A stretch of 6,045 nucleotides of DNA. It comes from Kangiella sp. (GTDB taxonomy: Bacteria; Pseudomonadota; Gammaproteobacteria; Enterobacterales; Kangiellaceae). The DNA is taken from the NCBI GenBank assembly GCA_026195755.1, contig JAPHRL010000044.1:1-6045 (forward strand). The letters run 5' to 3'. The position numbers and the translations under genes are program-made. Positions within the stretch are counted from its first letter, which is position 1. Every line of letters begins with the position of its first letter. This document shows positions 1-5,669 of this stretch, one piece after another. The notes under the pieces were generated by a model. The model saw only the letters and a program-made list of their open reading frames with translations. It made no database searches and was not told where the DNA came from.

Positions 1-1260
1 GGTTGCCTGAGCGTAGAGTTGGCCATCTTTGATGCTGAGTGTGATATCCAGCGGGAAGGTGTCGCTGCTGTAGTCGCCGACTAATGGTTCCAGTTGTTCT
101 TTACTTAGCTCAATGGGTTTGTCGAACTCTGGTTCGGCCACGGTTTTTCCATGATAGGCGTCGAGCATGGCTTCGTAGATTTCGCGCATGTCGTAACGTA
201 GGGCATTGGATAATAGGACGACGCTTAAATCTTTTTCTGGGTAATAAGCAAGATGCGTTCTAAAGCCTTCGATACCGCCATTGTGCCAATAGCCTTCGAG
301 TTTATCGTTTTCCTCGCCATAGCTGGTTTCGAAAATACCAAGGCCGTATTTCATGTCCATGGTGGTCATGGTTTTGAGGCTGTCTTTGCTGATGATTTTA
401 CCGTCGAATAACAGGTTGATGAATCTATTCAGATCATCGGCGTTAGATACTAACGCGCCAGCGGCTCCCGGAATGTTCATGTTCCATTGCGCCATTTTGC
501 CCCACTGTCCTTTGTATTCGTAGGAATTCACTTCGCCGTTGCCTTCTTTAATGTCGCTACCGTAATAGGTATTGTTCAGGTTATAGGGCTTGCTAATACG
601 CTCCTCGATAATTTCAGAGTAAGGTTTCTTTTCAATGTCTTCTGCAATGAACCCAAGCAGTAAGTAACCACTATTGCTGTATTCCGCTTTTTCGCCCGGC
701 TCGAAGTCGGAGTCGAAGGATTCAATTTTAGCCAACAGGAAGTCTTTGTCTTTCGGTAGATACACATAGTTGATGAAGTCTGGTTCGCTGGTGTAGTTGA
801 AAATTCCGGATTGATGATTGAGCAGATGCTTGATGGTGATTTTGTCGGCGTTCTTTACTTTGGGGTAAAAGTCGGACAGCTTGGTGTCGAGCGTTAGTTT
901 TCCTTCTTCGATCAGCTGGAAAATAATCGCAGAGGCGTAGGTTTTGCTGATTGAGCCGATTTTGTATTTAAGATCGTGATCTACGCTGGTTCTCCATCCT
1001 TTTTTCGCTTTTTTACTGGGCTGGATGGTTATTTGGTAGACCGGTGTTGTGTCTTGGTAGATAACGGCGGTTCCCAGAAATCGGTTCTCACCGGCTAATC
1101 GGTGAAAATAGCGATCTAATTGCTGCTCGCTTTGCTCGGTTAATGGTTCAGCTGTTCCTTTGGTATTCTCCTGGATGTTCTTTTGAACGCTATCGGCGAT
1201 AGCCATAGGGCTGGCTATGATCGCCAAACTCAGTAAAGCACTCTTCACTGTTGATTGCAT
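1..1260 (-). CDS. Exported serine hydrolase, beta-lactamase/PBP fold (class C-like, PF00144 type), C-terminus cut by window edge
   Basis: The reading frame is open from the ATG at 1258-1260 to the window edge, giving 420 residues without a stop. The first 22 residues look like a signal peptide: a Lys near the start, a hydrophobic stretch, then Ala-Ile-Ala before Asp23. The protein should therefore act in the periplasm or outside the cell. The family's catalytic motifs are all visible: Ser103-Ile-Ser-Lys106 (SxxK nucleophile and base), a following HQSG segment near 149-152, Tyr194-Ser-Asn196 (YxN), and His326-Asn-Gly328 in the place of KTG. HxG at the third motif is typical of esterase, D-aminopeptidase or peptidase-like members rather than true AmpC enzymes. 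After about residue 385, a beta-rich tail begins (LVGDYSS, then FPLDITL and DGQLYAQAT). It resembles the small C-terminal domain appended to many such hydrolases. An SD sequence (GAGGAG on this strand, 1267-1272) lies 6 nt before the ATG. The gene is divergent from the TRAP genes. The substrate cannot be told from sequence, and antibiotic resistance should not be assumed. Confidence 0.93.
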   Translation of the reverse strand, partial: MQSTVKSALLSLAIIASPMAIADSVQKNIQENTKGTAEPLTEQSEQQLDRYFHRLAGENRFLGTAVIYQDTTPVYQITIQPSKKAKKGWRTSVDHDLKYKIGSISKTYASAIIFQLIEEGKLTLDTKLSDFYPKVKNADKITIKHLLNHQSGIFNYTSEPDFINYVYLPKDKDFLLAKIESFDSDFEPGEKAEYSNSGYLLLGFIAEDIEKKPYSEIIEERISKPYNLNNTYYGSDIKEGNGEVNSYEYKGQWGKMAQWNMNIPGAAGALVSNADDLNRFINLLFDGKIISKDSLKTMTTMDMKYGLGIFETSYGEENDKLEGYWHNGGIEGFRTHLAYYPEKDLSVVLLSNALRYDMREIYEAMLDAYHGKTVAEPEFDKPIELSKEQLEPLVGDYSSDTFPLDITLSIKDGQLYAQAT

Positions 1261-1514
1261 AAGATTCTCCTCTTTTTCCTTTGTCTTTATATTCCTGGCG
1301 CTTTCTTCCGCTATTCTGTTAGCAGACAATCGGCCCAAAAAACTCTTCATTTCGACTCTTTAACGCTGAGCCAATCATTTTATTCCCATTACTTCTATCA
1401 CGATATTTACTCTATGTATAAAGTTGGTTCTAAATGTAAATTTTTAGATTCTCAGCTATTGGATCTTTGGGCTGTTTTGGAGTATCTTTATCAGCCTGAG
1501 TTTTTGCTTATTTT

Positions 1515-1523
1515 TTATCCACA
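1515..1523 (+). promoter_or_regulatory. Consensus DnaA box 1
   Basis: The sequence TTATCCACA matches the high-affinity DnaA-box consensus TTATNCACA exactly. It forms an inverted pair with the box at 1537-1545, with 13 nt between the two nonamers. The match is seen directly. DnaA binding is inferred from the consensus. Confidence 0.7.
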
Positions 1524-1536
1524 AGGTGAGTATTTC

Positions 1537-1545
1537 TGTGGATAA
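1537..1545 (-). promoter_or_regulatory. Consensus DnaA box 2 (inverted relative to box 1)
   Basis: TGTGGATAA on the plus strand is the exact reverse complement of TTATCCACA. With box 1 it makes a 9-bp inverted repeat facing inward. Centre-to-centre distance is 22 bp, about two helical turns, which would place two bound DnaA molecules on the same face of the DNA. Confidence 0.7.
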
Positions 1546-1591
1546 CATTGGTGAAAACTTTTGGGGGAAACTGAGAAATACATAATAATAT

Positions 1592-1603
1592 ACCTATATA
1601 GGT
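1592..1603. repeat. 12-bp perfect palindrome
   Basis: ACCTATATAGGT is a perfect palindrome in the AT-rich centre of the intergenic region. It could be an operator for a dimeric regulator, since such sites are common upstream of divergent genes. It is short and AT-rich enough that chance cannot be excluded. No regulator gene lies in the window. Confidence 0.4.
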
Positions 1604-1685
1604 TTTGGGGAATCTATCCTTCATCAATTTTCTCAGTATTTTCAGGCTGTTACAAAGCCAATTAAAAGAACCTTATTAATATGCG

Positions 1686-1709
1686 GGTTTGTTAATATTT
1701 ATTCAAACC
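1686..1709. repeat. Inverted repeat GGTTTG-12 nt-CAAACC upstream of dctQ
   Basis: Perfect 6-bp arms at 1686-1691 and 1704-1709 flank an A/T-only 12-nt spacer. No T-tract follows, so it is not a terminator. The location, 65-90 bp before dctQ and abutting DnaA box 3, would suit an operator. The arms are short, so confidence is low. Confidence 0.35.
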
Positions 1710-1718
1710 TGTGGATAA
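1710..1718 (-). promoter_or_regulatory. Consensus DnaA box 3
   Basis: This is a third exact TGTGGATAA, 56 bp before the dctQ ATG and in the same orientation as box 2. It sits directly beside the right arm of the GGTTTG/CAAACC inverted repeat at 1686-1709. Its position close to dctQ means it could also lie in or near that gene's promoter. On reading the window I saw no exact copies elsewhere. Confidence 0.65.
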
Positions 1719-1774
1719 GCCGTGCCTAAATTTTCATTTAGTGCTTAATAAACATAAATTTAAGAGTCAGGATT

Positions 1775-2365
1775 ATGGTCAAACGCCCTATTCTTGCGCT
1801 AATACATATCCTCGAAAGTTTTACTGAATGGACTGGCAAGCTAATCAGCTGGCTGACTCTGTTTATGGTGCTGGTCGTGGTCGCTGTATTGGTCCTTCGT
1901 AACATTTTTGGTTTTAGCGCCATTCCACTACAAGAGTCCGTCACTTACATGCATGGCATCGTGTTCATGCTCGGTGCGGCCTATACCTTAAAGCATCACG
2001 ATCATGTCCGGGTTGATGTGTTTTATCATCGCTTTTCACACCGCACCAAGGCACTGGTTGATATGGTGGGTTTTTTGGTCTTGTTGCTGCCGGTATGCAT
2101 TTTCCTGATTGTTTATAGCCTGGATTACGTAATCTTTAACTGGAAGATTAAAGAAGGTTCCAGTCAACCCGGTGGTCTGCCCTACCTTTACCTCCTGAAA
2201 ACGATCTTGTTGGCGTTGCCAATCACCTTAATCATTCAAGGCATCGCTCAGTTTTTACATAACCTTGCCTATTTATTGGGCTGGAAAGCTTTGCCGCATG
2301 GTGCCGAGGAAGACACTGAAGCCGCTCCACAATTGACAGATGATAAGGAGCTGCATCATGGCTGA
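1775..2365 (+). CDS. dctQ: TRAP transporter small permease subunit (DctQ family, FcbT2/COG4665-like)
   Basis: This 196-residue protein has four predicted membrane segments at about 20-43, 55-74, 94-119 and 140-165. That is the normal size and topology for DctQ, which stabilises the large DctM permease in the inner membrane. Subfamily signs are the HDHVRVDVFY segment (75-84) between helices 2 and 3 and the EGSSQPGG turn (127-134) followed by a LLK-containing last helix. Both fit the group annotated as mannitol/chloroaromatic-type TRAP transporters rather than the C4-dicarboxylate DctPQM type. The C-terminal tail from about 173 is rich in Asp and Glu and should be cytoplasmic. The ATG at 1775 has only a weak SD (CAGG, 1768-1771), but it is the first start that leaves helix 1 whole. 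The gene overlaps dctM by 8 bp, which suggests translational coupling. The binding protein is not upstream as usual; a candidate lies at 5670-6045. Confidence 0.9.
   Translation: MVKRPILALIHILESFTEWTGKLISWLTLFMVLVVVAVLVLRNIFGFSAIPLQESVTYMHGIVFMLGAAYTLKHHDHVRVDVFYHRFSHRTKALVDMVGFLVLLLPVCIFLIVYSLDYVIFNWKIKEGSSQPGGLPYLYLLKTILLALPITLIIQGIAQFLHNLAYLLGWKALPHGAEEDTEAAPQLTDDKELHHG
2345..2350 (+). promoter_or_regulatory. SD sequence that sets the dctM start
   Basis: AAGGAG lies 7 nt before the ATG at 2358, inside the end of dctQ. An upstream in-frame ATG at 2340 precedes this SD and has none of its own, so 2358 is the better start. Confidence 0.75.
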
Positions 2366-3746
2366 TACTTTATTTACCTTAATGCCATTGCTGCTTTTCT
2401 TATCGGTCTGCCTGGTTCTGCTATGGGGTTATCCGGTTGCCCTGTCTTTAGCTGGCGTTTCCTTAATTTTTGTTGCAATTGGTGCCAGTACCGGAATGAT
2501 CGATCCCATACAGCTTAACTTTTTGCCTGGCCGTCTCTATAAAATTACCGAGCGCAGTACTCTGATTGCAGTGCCGCTGTTCATCTTTATGGGCTTGATG
2601 CTGGAGCGAACTAAAATTGCTGAAGATCTTCTGGATTCGATGGCAACCCTGTTTGGCAAGTTACGCGGCGGCATGGGTTTTGCGGTGACTATTGTTGGTA
2701 TGTTGCTGGCTGCAAGCACCGGTATTGTTGGTGCCACAGTGGTGACAATGGGTTTACTCTCTTTACCTGCGATGATTAAGCGCGGGTATCAGCCTGAGCT
2801 GGCAACCGGGGTTATTTGCGCCTCGGGGACACTTGGCCAAATCATTCCACCTTCGATTGTTTTAGTCCTGTTGGGCGACGTGCTTGCTAATGCCATGACC
2901 GAAGCCAAGAGTCTTGGCTTGCAAACCGATCAAGTAGCATCCATTGGCGATCTCTTTATGGGTGCCGTGATTCCGGGCATGATTCTGGTGGTTGGTTATA
3001 TGCTGTATATTGCTTTTGTGGCCTGGCGCAGACCAGACGCCGCTCCGGCTATTGAGTTCGATGACAAGGTCGATATGCGTAGCGTTATCTGGAAAGCGCT
3101 GATTAATCTATCAATGCCTTTACTCCTGATCGTTGCTGTTTTGGGTTCCATTCTTTATGGTATCGCCACACCAACGGAAGCTGCCGCTATTGGTGCGCTG
3201 GGAGCTATCCTGTTAGCAATTTTACGACGCCAGTTAACCTTTTCACGCTTGCTGGATGTTATGCGCTCCACCGTTAAAACCACCAGCATGGTGTTCCTGA
3301 TTTTAATTGGGGCCTCCATCTTCTCGCTAGTGTTTAGAATGTATGGCGGCGATGACCTGATTCAGCAATTCTTCGCTGACTTGCCGGGCGGCTTGTTCAC
3401 CGCATTATTAATTATCATGTTGGTCATGTTCTTGCTTGGCTTCATTCTGGACTTTATTGAAATTACTTTTGTGGTAGTGCCGATTGTCGGCCCTGTGTTA
3501 TTGATGATGGGAGCCGATCCAATCTGGCTGGGGATTTTAATCGCTATTAACCTGCAGACCTCATTCCTGACACCACCGTTTGGCTTTGCCTTATTCTACT
3601 TGCGTGGTGTTGCACCCAAAAGTATCCGCACCTCACAAATCTACCGTGGTGTGATACCGTTTATTGTTATCCAGATACTGGTGTTGGCTATGATTGCTGC
3701 CTGGCCGTCTTTAGCTACCTGGCTACCCGCTTATGTCAGCGGTTAA
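2358..3746 (+). CDS. dctM: TRAP transporter large permease subunit (DctM family, FcbT3/COG4664-like)
   Basis: This 462-residue, highly hydrophobic protein has many membrane helices throughout. It is the ion-coupled permease of a TRAP system, moving the substrate delivered by the periplasmic binding protein with Na+ (or H+). Family signatures are visible: PLFIFMGLMLE near residue 75, GMLLAASTGIVGATVV around 115-130, SLPAMIKRGY, then CASGTLGQIIPPSI around 155-168, and LQTSFLTPPFGFALFY around 397-412. The SG and PPS/TPP stretches correspond to the discontinuous helices that form the transport site in TRAP and related elevator-type permeases. The length is somewhat above that of typical DctM (about 425), as expected for this subgroup. 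The start at ATG 2358 overlaps dctQ by 8 bp and is preceded by a strong SD. The stop is 15 bp from the murI start. The ligand is unknown; 2-oxoacids or lactate are plausible from characterised relatives such as TakP. Confidence 0.93.
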   Translation: MADTLFTLMPLLLFLSVCLVLLWGYPVALSLAGVSLIFVAIGASTGMIDPIQLNFLPGRLYKITERSTLIAVPLFIFMGLMLERTKIAEDLLDSMATLFGKLRGGMGFAVTIVGMLLAASTGIVGATVVTMGLLSLPAMIKRGYQPELATGVICASGTLGQIIPPSIVLVLLGDVLANAMTEAKSLGLQTDQVASIGDLFMGAVIPGMILVVGYMLYIAFVAWRRPDAAPAIEFDDKVDMRSVIWKALINLSMPLLLIVAVLGSILYGIATPTEAAAIGALGAILLAILRRQLTFSRLLDVMRSTVKTTSMVFLILIGASIFSLVFRMYGGDDLIQQFFADLPGGLFTALLIIMLVMFLLGFILDFIEITFVVVPIVGPVLLMMGADPIWLGILIAINLQTSFLTPPFGFALFYLRGVAPKSIRTSQIYRGVIPFIVIQILVLAMIAAWPSLATWLPAYVSG

Positions 3747-3748
3747 TT

Positions 3749-3753
3749 GAGGT
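3749..3753 (+). promoter_or_regulatory. SD sequence that sets the murI start
   Basis: GAGGT lies 8 nt before the ATG at 3762 but only 2 nt before the in-frame ATG at 3756, which is too close. The TTG at 3747 would precede the SD. The start at 3762 also gives the usual short N-terminus before GVFDSG. Confidence 0.7.
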
Positions 3754-3761
3754 GCATGATA

Positions 3762-4565
3762 ATGAGTAATGCACCGATTGGTGTTTTTGATTCAGGCGTT
3801 GGTGGCTTATCAATTCTAAAGTCTATCCGCGAACATTTGCCTAACGAAAACCTACTGTATGTAGCAGATTCTGCCTACGCGCCTTATGGCCGTTTGCCCA
3901 AGGAGATTCTGCATAAACGCTGCTCCCATATAGCTGATTTTTTTATCAAGCAAGGCGCCAAAGCGATGGTCATTGCCTGCAATACAGCCACCGCGGTAAT
4001 GGCTGAATGGCTTCGCAGTGAATTCGATATTCCTATCATCGCCATGGAACCTGCGATCAAGCCCGCGGCACTGGCTACCCGCGCGGGTAGAATCGGTGTT
4101 TTCGCAACAGACAACACTCTTAAAAGCGAACGTTACCAAAAACTGCTAGCAGAATATGCCAAAGATAAAAAAGTCTTTGAGTCTTCCTGTGAAGGGTTTG
4201 TGGAACTGGTTGAGGAAGGTGATTTAACCAGTCTAAAAGCATTCCAGTTAGTCGAAAAATATCTGCAGCCGATGATAGATGAGCATGTCGATGTGCTAGT
4301 ATTAGGCTGTACTCATTACCCTTTTCTAGCTCCACTGATGCGGAAAATTTCCTCTCAGCAAGTTGCCGGTAATCAGGAGCTCCATATTATTCATACCGCT
4401 GATGCGGTCTCTTTACACCTAACCAGGGTTCTCGCTGAGAATAACCTACTCAACTTTAAAGATCAGGAATACGTTCACTACTTTACCAGCGGTGATGCAA
4501 AGGAAGCAGAGAATGTAATGTCCATTTTGATGGAACAACCCGTGACAATACAATCGGTGATATAA
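3762..4565 (+). CDS. murI: Glutamate racemase
   Basis: MurI interconverts L- and D-glutamate without a cofactor in the cytoplasm, supplying D-Glu for peptidoglycan. From ATG 3762 the protein has 267 residues, a normal length. It shows both catalytic cysteines in their hallmark contexts: Cys73 in ACNTATA and Cys183 in GCTHYPFL. Also present are Asp10-Ser11 in GVFDSGVGG, the substrate-loop segment PYG (41-43) and His185. Numbering agrees within one or two residues with well-studied homologues such as Bacillus RacE, so the enzyme should be active. It lacks the N-terminal extension of E. coli MurI, which is linked to activation by UDP-MurNAc-Ala, so that regulation may be absent. The gene lies 15 bp after dctM and 3 bp before the RDD gene, which suggests it is read from the TRAP promoter. 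A 16-bp perfect palindrome lies within it at 4075-4090. Confidence 0.96.
   Translation: MSNAPIGVFDSGVGGLSILKSIREHLPNENLLYVADSAYAPYGRLPKEILHKRCSHIADFFIKQGAKAMVIACNTATAVMAEWLRSEFDIPIIAMEPAIKPAALATRAGRIGVFATDNTLKSERYQKLLAEYAKDKKVFESSCEGFVELVEEGDLTSLKAFQLVEKYLQPMIDEHVDVLVLGCTHYPFLAPLMRKISSQQVAGNQELHIIHTADAVSLHLTRVLAENNLLNFKDQEYVHYFTSGDAKEAENVMSILMEQPVTIQSVI
4075..4090. repeat. 16-bp perfect palindrome inside murI
   Basis: CTACCCGCGCGGGTAG reads the same on both strands and encodes part of the Ala-Thr-Arg-Ala-Gly segment of MurI. It is more GC-rich than its surroundings. It could be a protein-binding site, or it could simply follow from the codons used. In RNA it would fold back with almost no loop, so it is not a good terminator. 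Confidence 0.4.
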
Positions 4566-4568
4566 ATT

Positions 4569-5627
4569 ATGCAAACGATCGACTACAGTAAATACAGCTA
4601 TTACGAACTTCTCCAGGCATTGGATATACTTGATAAAAATCGCTTCCCTGATAATTATCAGGTGCTCACCGCAGAAATTGCACAGCGTGAAGCTTCTGGT
4701 AAAACTGACGTTTTCGATCTCAAAGCACAACCCTTTTATGCGGGCTTCTGGCGCAGAACTATTGCCTATCTTATTGACGCTCTTCTATTAACGTTGTTAT
4801 TAATGTTAATCGGAATTTATCTTTTTGACTTTTTTTCTTCCTTTGGTTATTACGCTCTTTTTATCGGCTTTGTTATATCAGCCAGTTATTTCACAGTGGG
4901 CTATAGTAATATTTTACGCGGTCAGACTATTGGCAAGTCTCTTCTTGATATCAGAGTTACAGACCAGCAGGGCGGTTATCTTTCTTTAGGACGAGCGTTT
5001 CTTCGCTATACCGTTTTAGATCTTCCTTTTTATGTTTCGGCAATCATTCTTTTTTGGGTAACCCCTTTTAGCATTATAGATTTTGTGATTACCCTGTTAT
5101 CCAGTTTTGTTTTTATTATCTCAAGTTACTTGTTTATATTTAATCGCCCTAGTCGTCGTATGCTGCACGATTATGCCGTAGGCACGATGGTGGTGAATGA
5201 TTCCGTAGAAAAACAGCTGCCCACTCCATTCTGGAAATGGCACTTCTTGGCAATTGTTCCGCTGCTTCTCATTGTTTTTTCTTTGTCTTTTAGTCGACAT
5301 CAACACAAACAAGCGGTGATTAATCAGTTTGACACTCTCATACCTCATCTTGAAAATGAGACCAATCATCTCGTCACGTCTGTAAGTATTAACGTTTCTC
5401 CACATCCTTCTATGGGTGGCGTCAAACAAAAAAATCTTGTCATGACAATTCATAGCTTTGATACAGACATTGAACTAGATAAAGCAGCGAAACAAATTGC
5501 AGATTTAATCAAGGAACATCCTCAGACTCAGCTCTTTCAAAATGTTTCTATTATTATTTCTACAGGATGGAACCTTGGTATGGCTCGAAAACTCCGCTCA
5601 CAAACTCACCGGTTTTCTTTAAAATAA
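4569..5627 (+). CDS. RDD-family membrane protein with extra N- and C-terminal domains
   Basis: This 352-residue protein has three parts. Residues 1-45 are a soluble helical segment with an aromatic/Leu pattern (YSYYELLQAL, then NRFPDNYQVLTAEI). Residues 55-209 are an RDD domain: AGFWRRTIAYLID (Arg62/63, Asp70) leads into the first helix, a second helix spans about 93-112, GQTIGKSLLDIRV sits at 118-130, and hydrophobic helices follow at about 153-192. The domain ends with RRMLHDYAVGTMVV (Asp201). A further helix at about 223-241 leads to a C-terminal domain of about 110 residues with alternating beta and alpha segments, ending in GWNLGMARKLRS near 340. I do not recognise that last domain. RDD proteins are poorly characterised; some have been linked to ion transport, so no function is assigned here. 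The start at ATG 4569 lies 3 bp after the murI stop, with GGTGA 8 nt upstream inside murI. A strong terminator follows the stop at once, making this the last gene of the run. Confidence 0.85.
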   Translation: MQTIDYSKYSYYELLQALDILDKNRFPDNYQVLTAEIAQREASGKTDVFDLKAQPFYAGFWRRTIAYLIDALLLTLLLMLIGIYLFDFFSSFGYYALFIGFVISASYFTVGYSNILRGQTIGKSLLDIRVTDQQGGYLSLGRAFLRYTVLDLPFYVSAIILFWVTPFSIIDFVITLLSSFVFIISSYLFIFNRPSRRMLHDYAVGTMVVNDSVEKQLPTPFWKWHFLAIVPLLLIVFSLSFSRHQHKQAVINQFDTLIPHLENETNHLVTSVSINVSPHPSMGGVKQKNLVMTIHSFDTDIELDKAAKQIADLIKEHPQTQLFQNVSIIISTGWNLGMARKLRSQTHRFSLK

Positions 5628-5629
5628 AC

Positions 5630-5660
5630 AAAGGCGCCAAACGGCGCCTTTTCTTTTTTT
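5630..5660. terminator. Rho-independent terminator, probably bidirectional, between convergent genes
   Basis: A 9-bp stem with arms at 5630-5638 and 5643-5651 (core AAGGCGCC/GGCGCCTT) closes a 4-nt AAAC loop. It is followed by TCTTTTTTT up to 5660. It starts 2 bp after the RDD stop codon. Read on the minus strand, the same hairpin is followed by TGTTTATTTT, so it can also end transcription of the converging dctP, whose stop is 10 bp from the T-tract. Confidence 0.93.
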
Positions 5661-5669
5661 ATGTCGTGC

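Larger units (their letters stand above)
1261..1774. other. Divergent AT-rich intergenic region with DnaA-box cluster; no convincing gene
   Basis: This 514-bp stretch separates the divergent hydrolase and dctQ genes and must hold both promoters. No frame in it has a good SD and start. Three exact DnaA-box consensus nonamers occur at 1515, 1537 and 1710. Between the second and third boxes lie A/T-rich runs (about 1575-1600), a 12-bp palindrome (1592-1603), a 9-bp inverted repeat (ACTGAGAAA at 1570-1578, complement at 1629-1637), and two copies of TTTTGGGG followed by A residues (1559 and 1603, 44 bp apart). A weak promoter-like pair for dctQ is TTACAA at 1650-1655 and TATTAA at 1674-1679 with an 18-nt spacer, but the match is too poor to list separately. 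I found no convincing promoter for the hydrolase. The 1261-1500 part shows nothing beyond the hydrolase SD. Confidence 0.6.

Noticed and set aside
690..725. Short direct repeat of TCGAAGTCGGAG-like sequence in the hydrolase gene
   Set aside because: It is explained by the coded Ser-Phe-Asp-Ser-Asp-Phe repetition and is too short to be a separate element.
1255..1545. Possible 96-residue gene on the plus strand in the intergenic region
   Set aside because: It starts with TTG inside the hydrolase start region, has no SD, and is rich in Phe and Tyr as expected from AT-rich noncoding DNA. Its stop codon falls in DnaA box 2.
1515..1545. Reading the DnaA-box inverted pair as a transcription terminator
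   Set aside because: The arms are AT-rich with a 13-nt loop and no T-tract follows on either strand in the right place.
1515..1718. Calling the DnaA-box region the chromosomal oriC
   Set aside because: Three boxes and AT-rich DNA are suggestive, but none of dnaA, rpmH, mnmG, parAB or a rep gene is in the window, and GC skew cannot be judged here. It is kept only as a finding.
2340..2357. Earlier ATG for dctM at 2340
   Set aside because: It lies upstream of the strong AAGGAG and would add residues not typical of DctM N-termini. The ATG at 2358 has ideal SD spacing.
3852..4139. Antisense open frames of 77-95 residues across murI
   Set aside because: They are overlapping shadows of a well-supported murI, with no SD and no recognisable protein features.
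5121..5453. Antisense 110-residue open frame across the RDD gene
   Set aside because: It is fully inside a well-supported gene and shows no start signals or domain features. The RDD motifs on the other strand explain the sequence.
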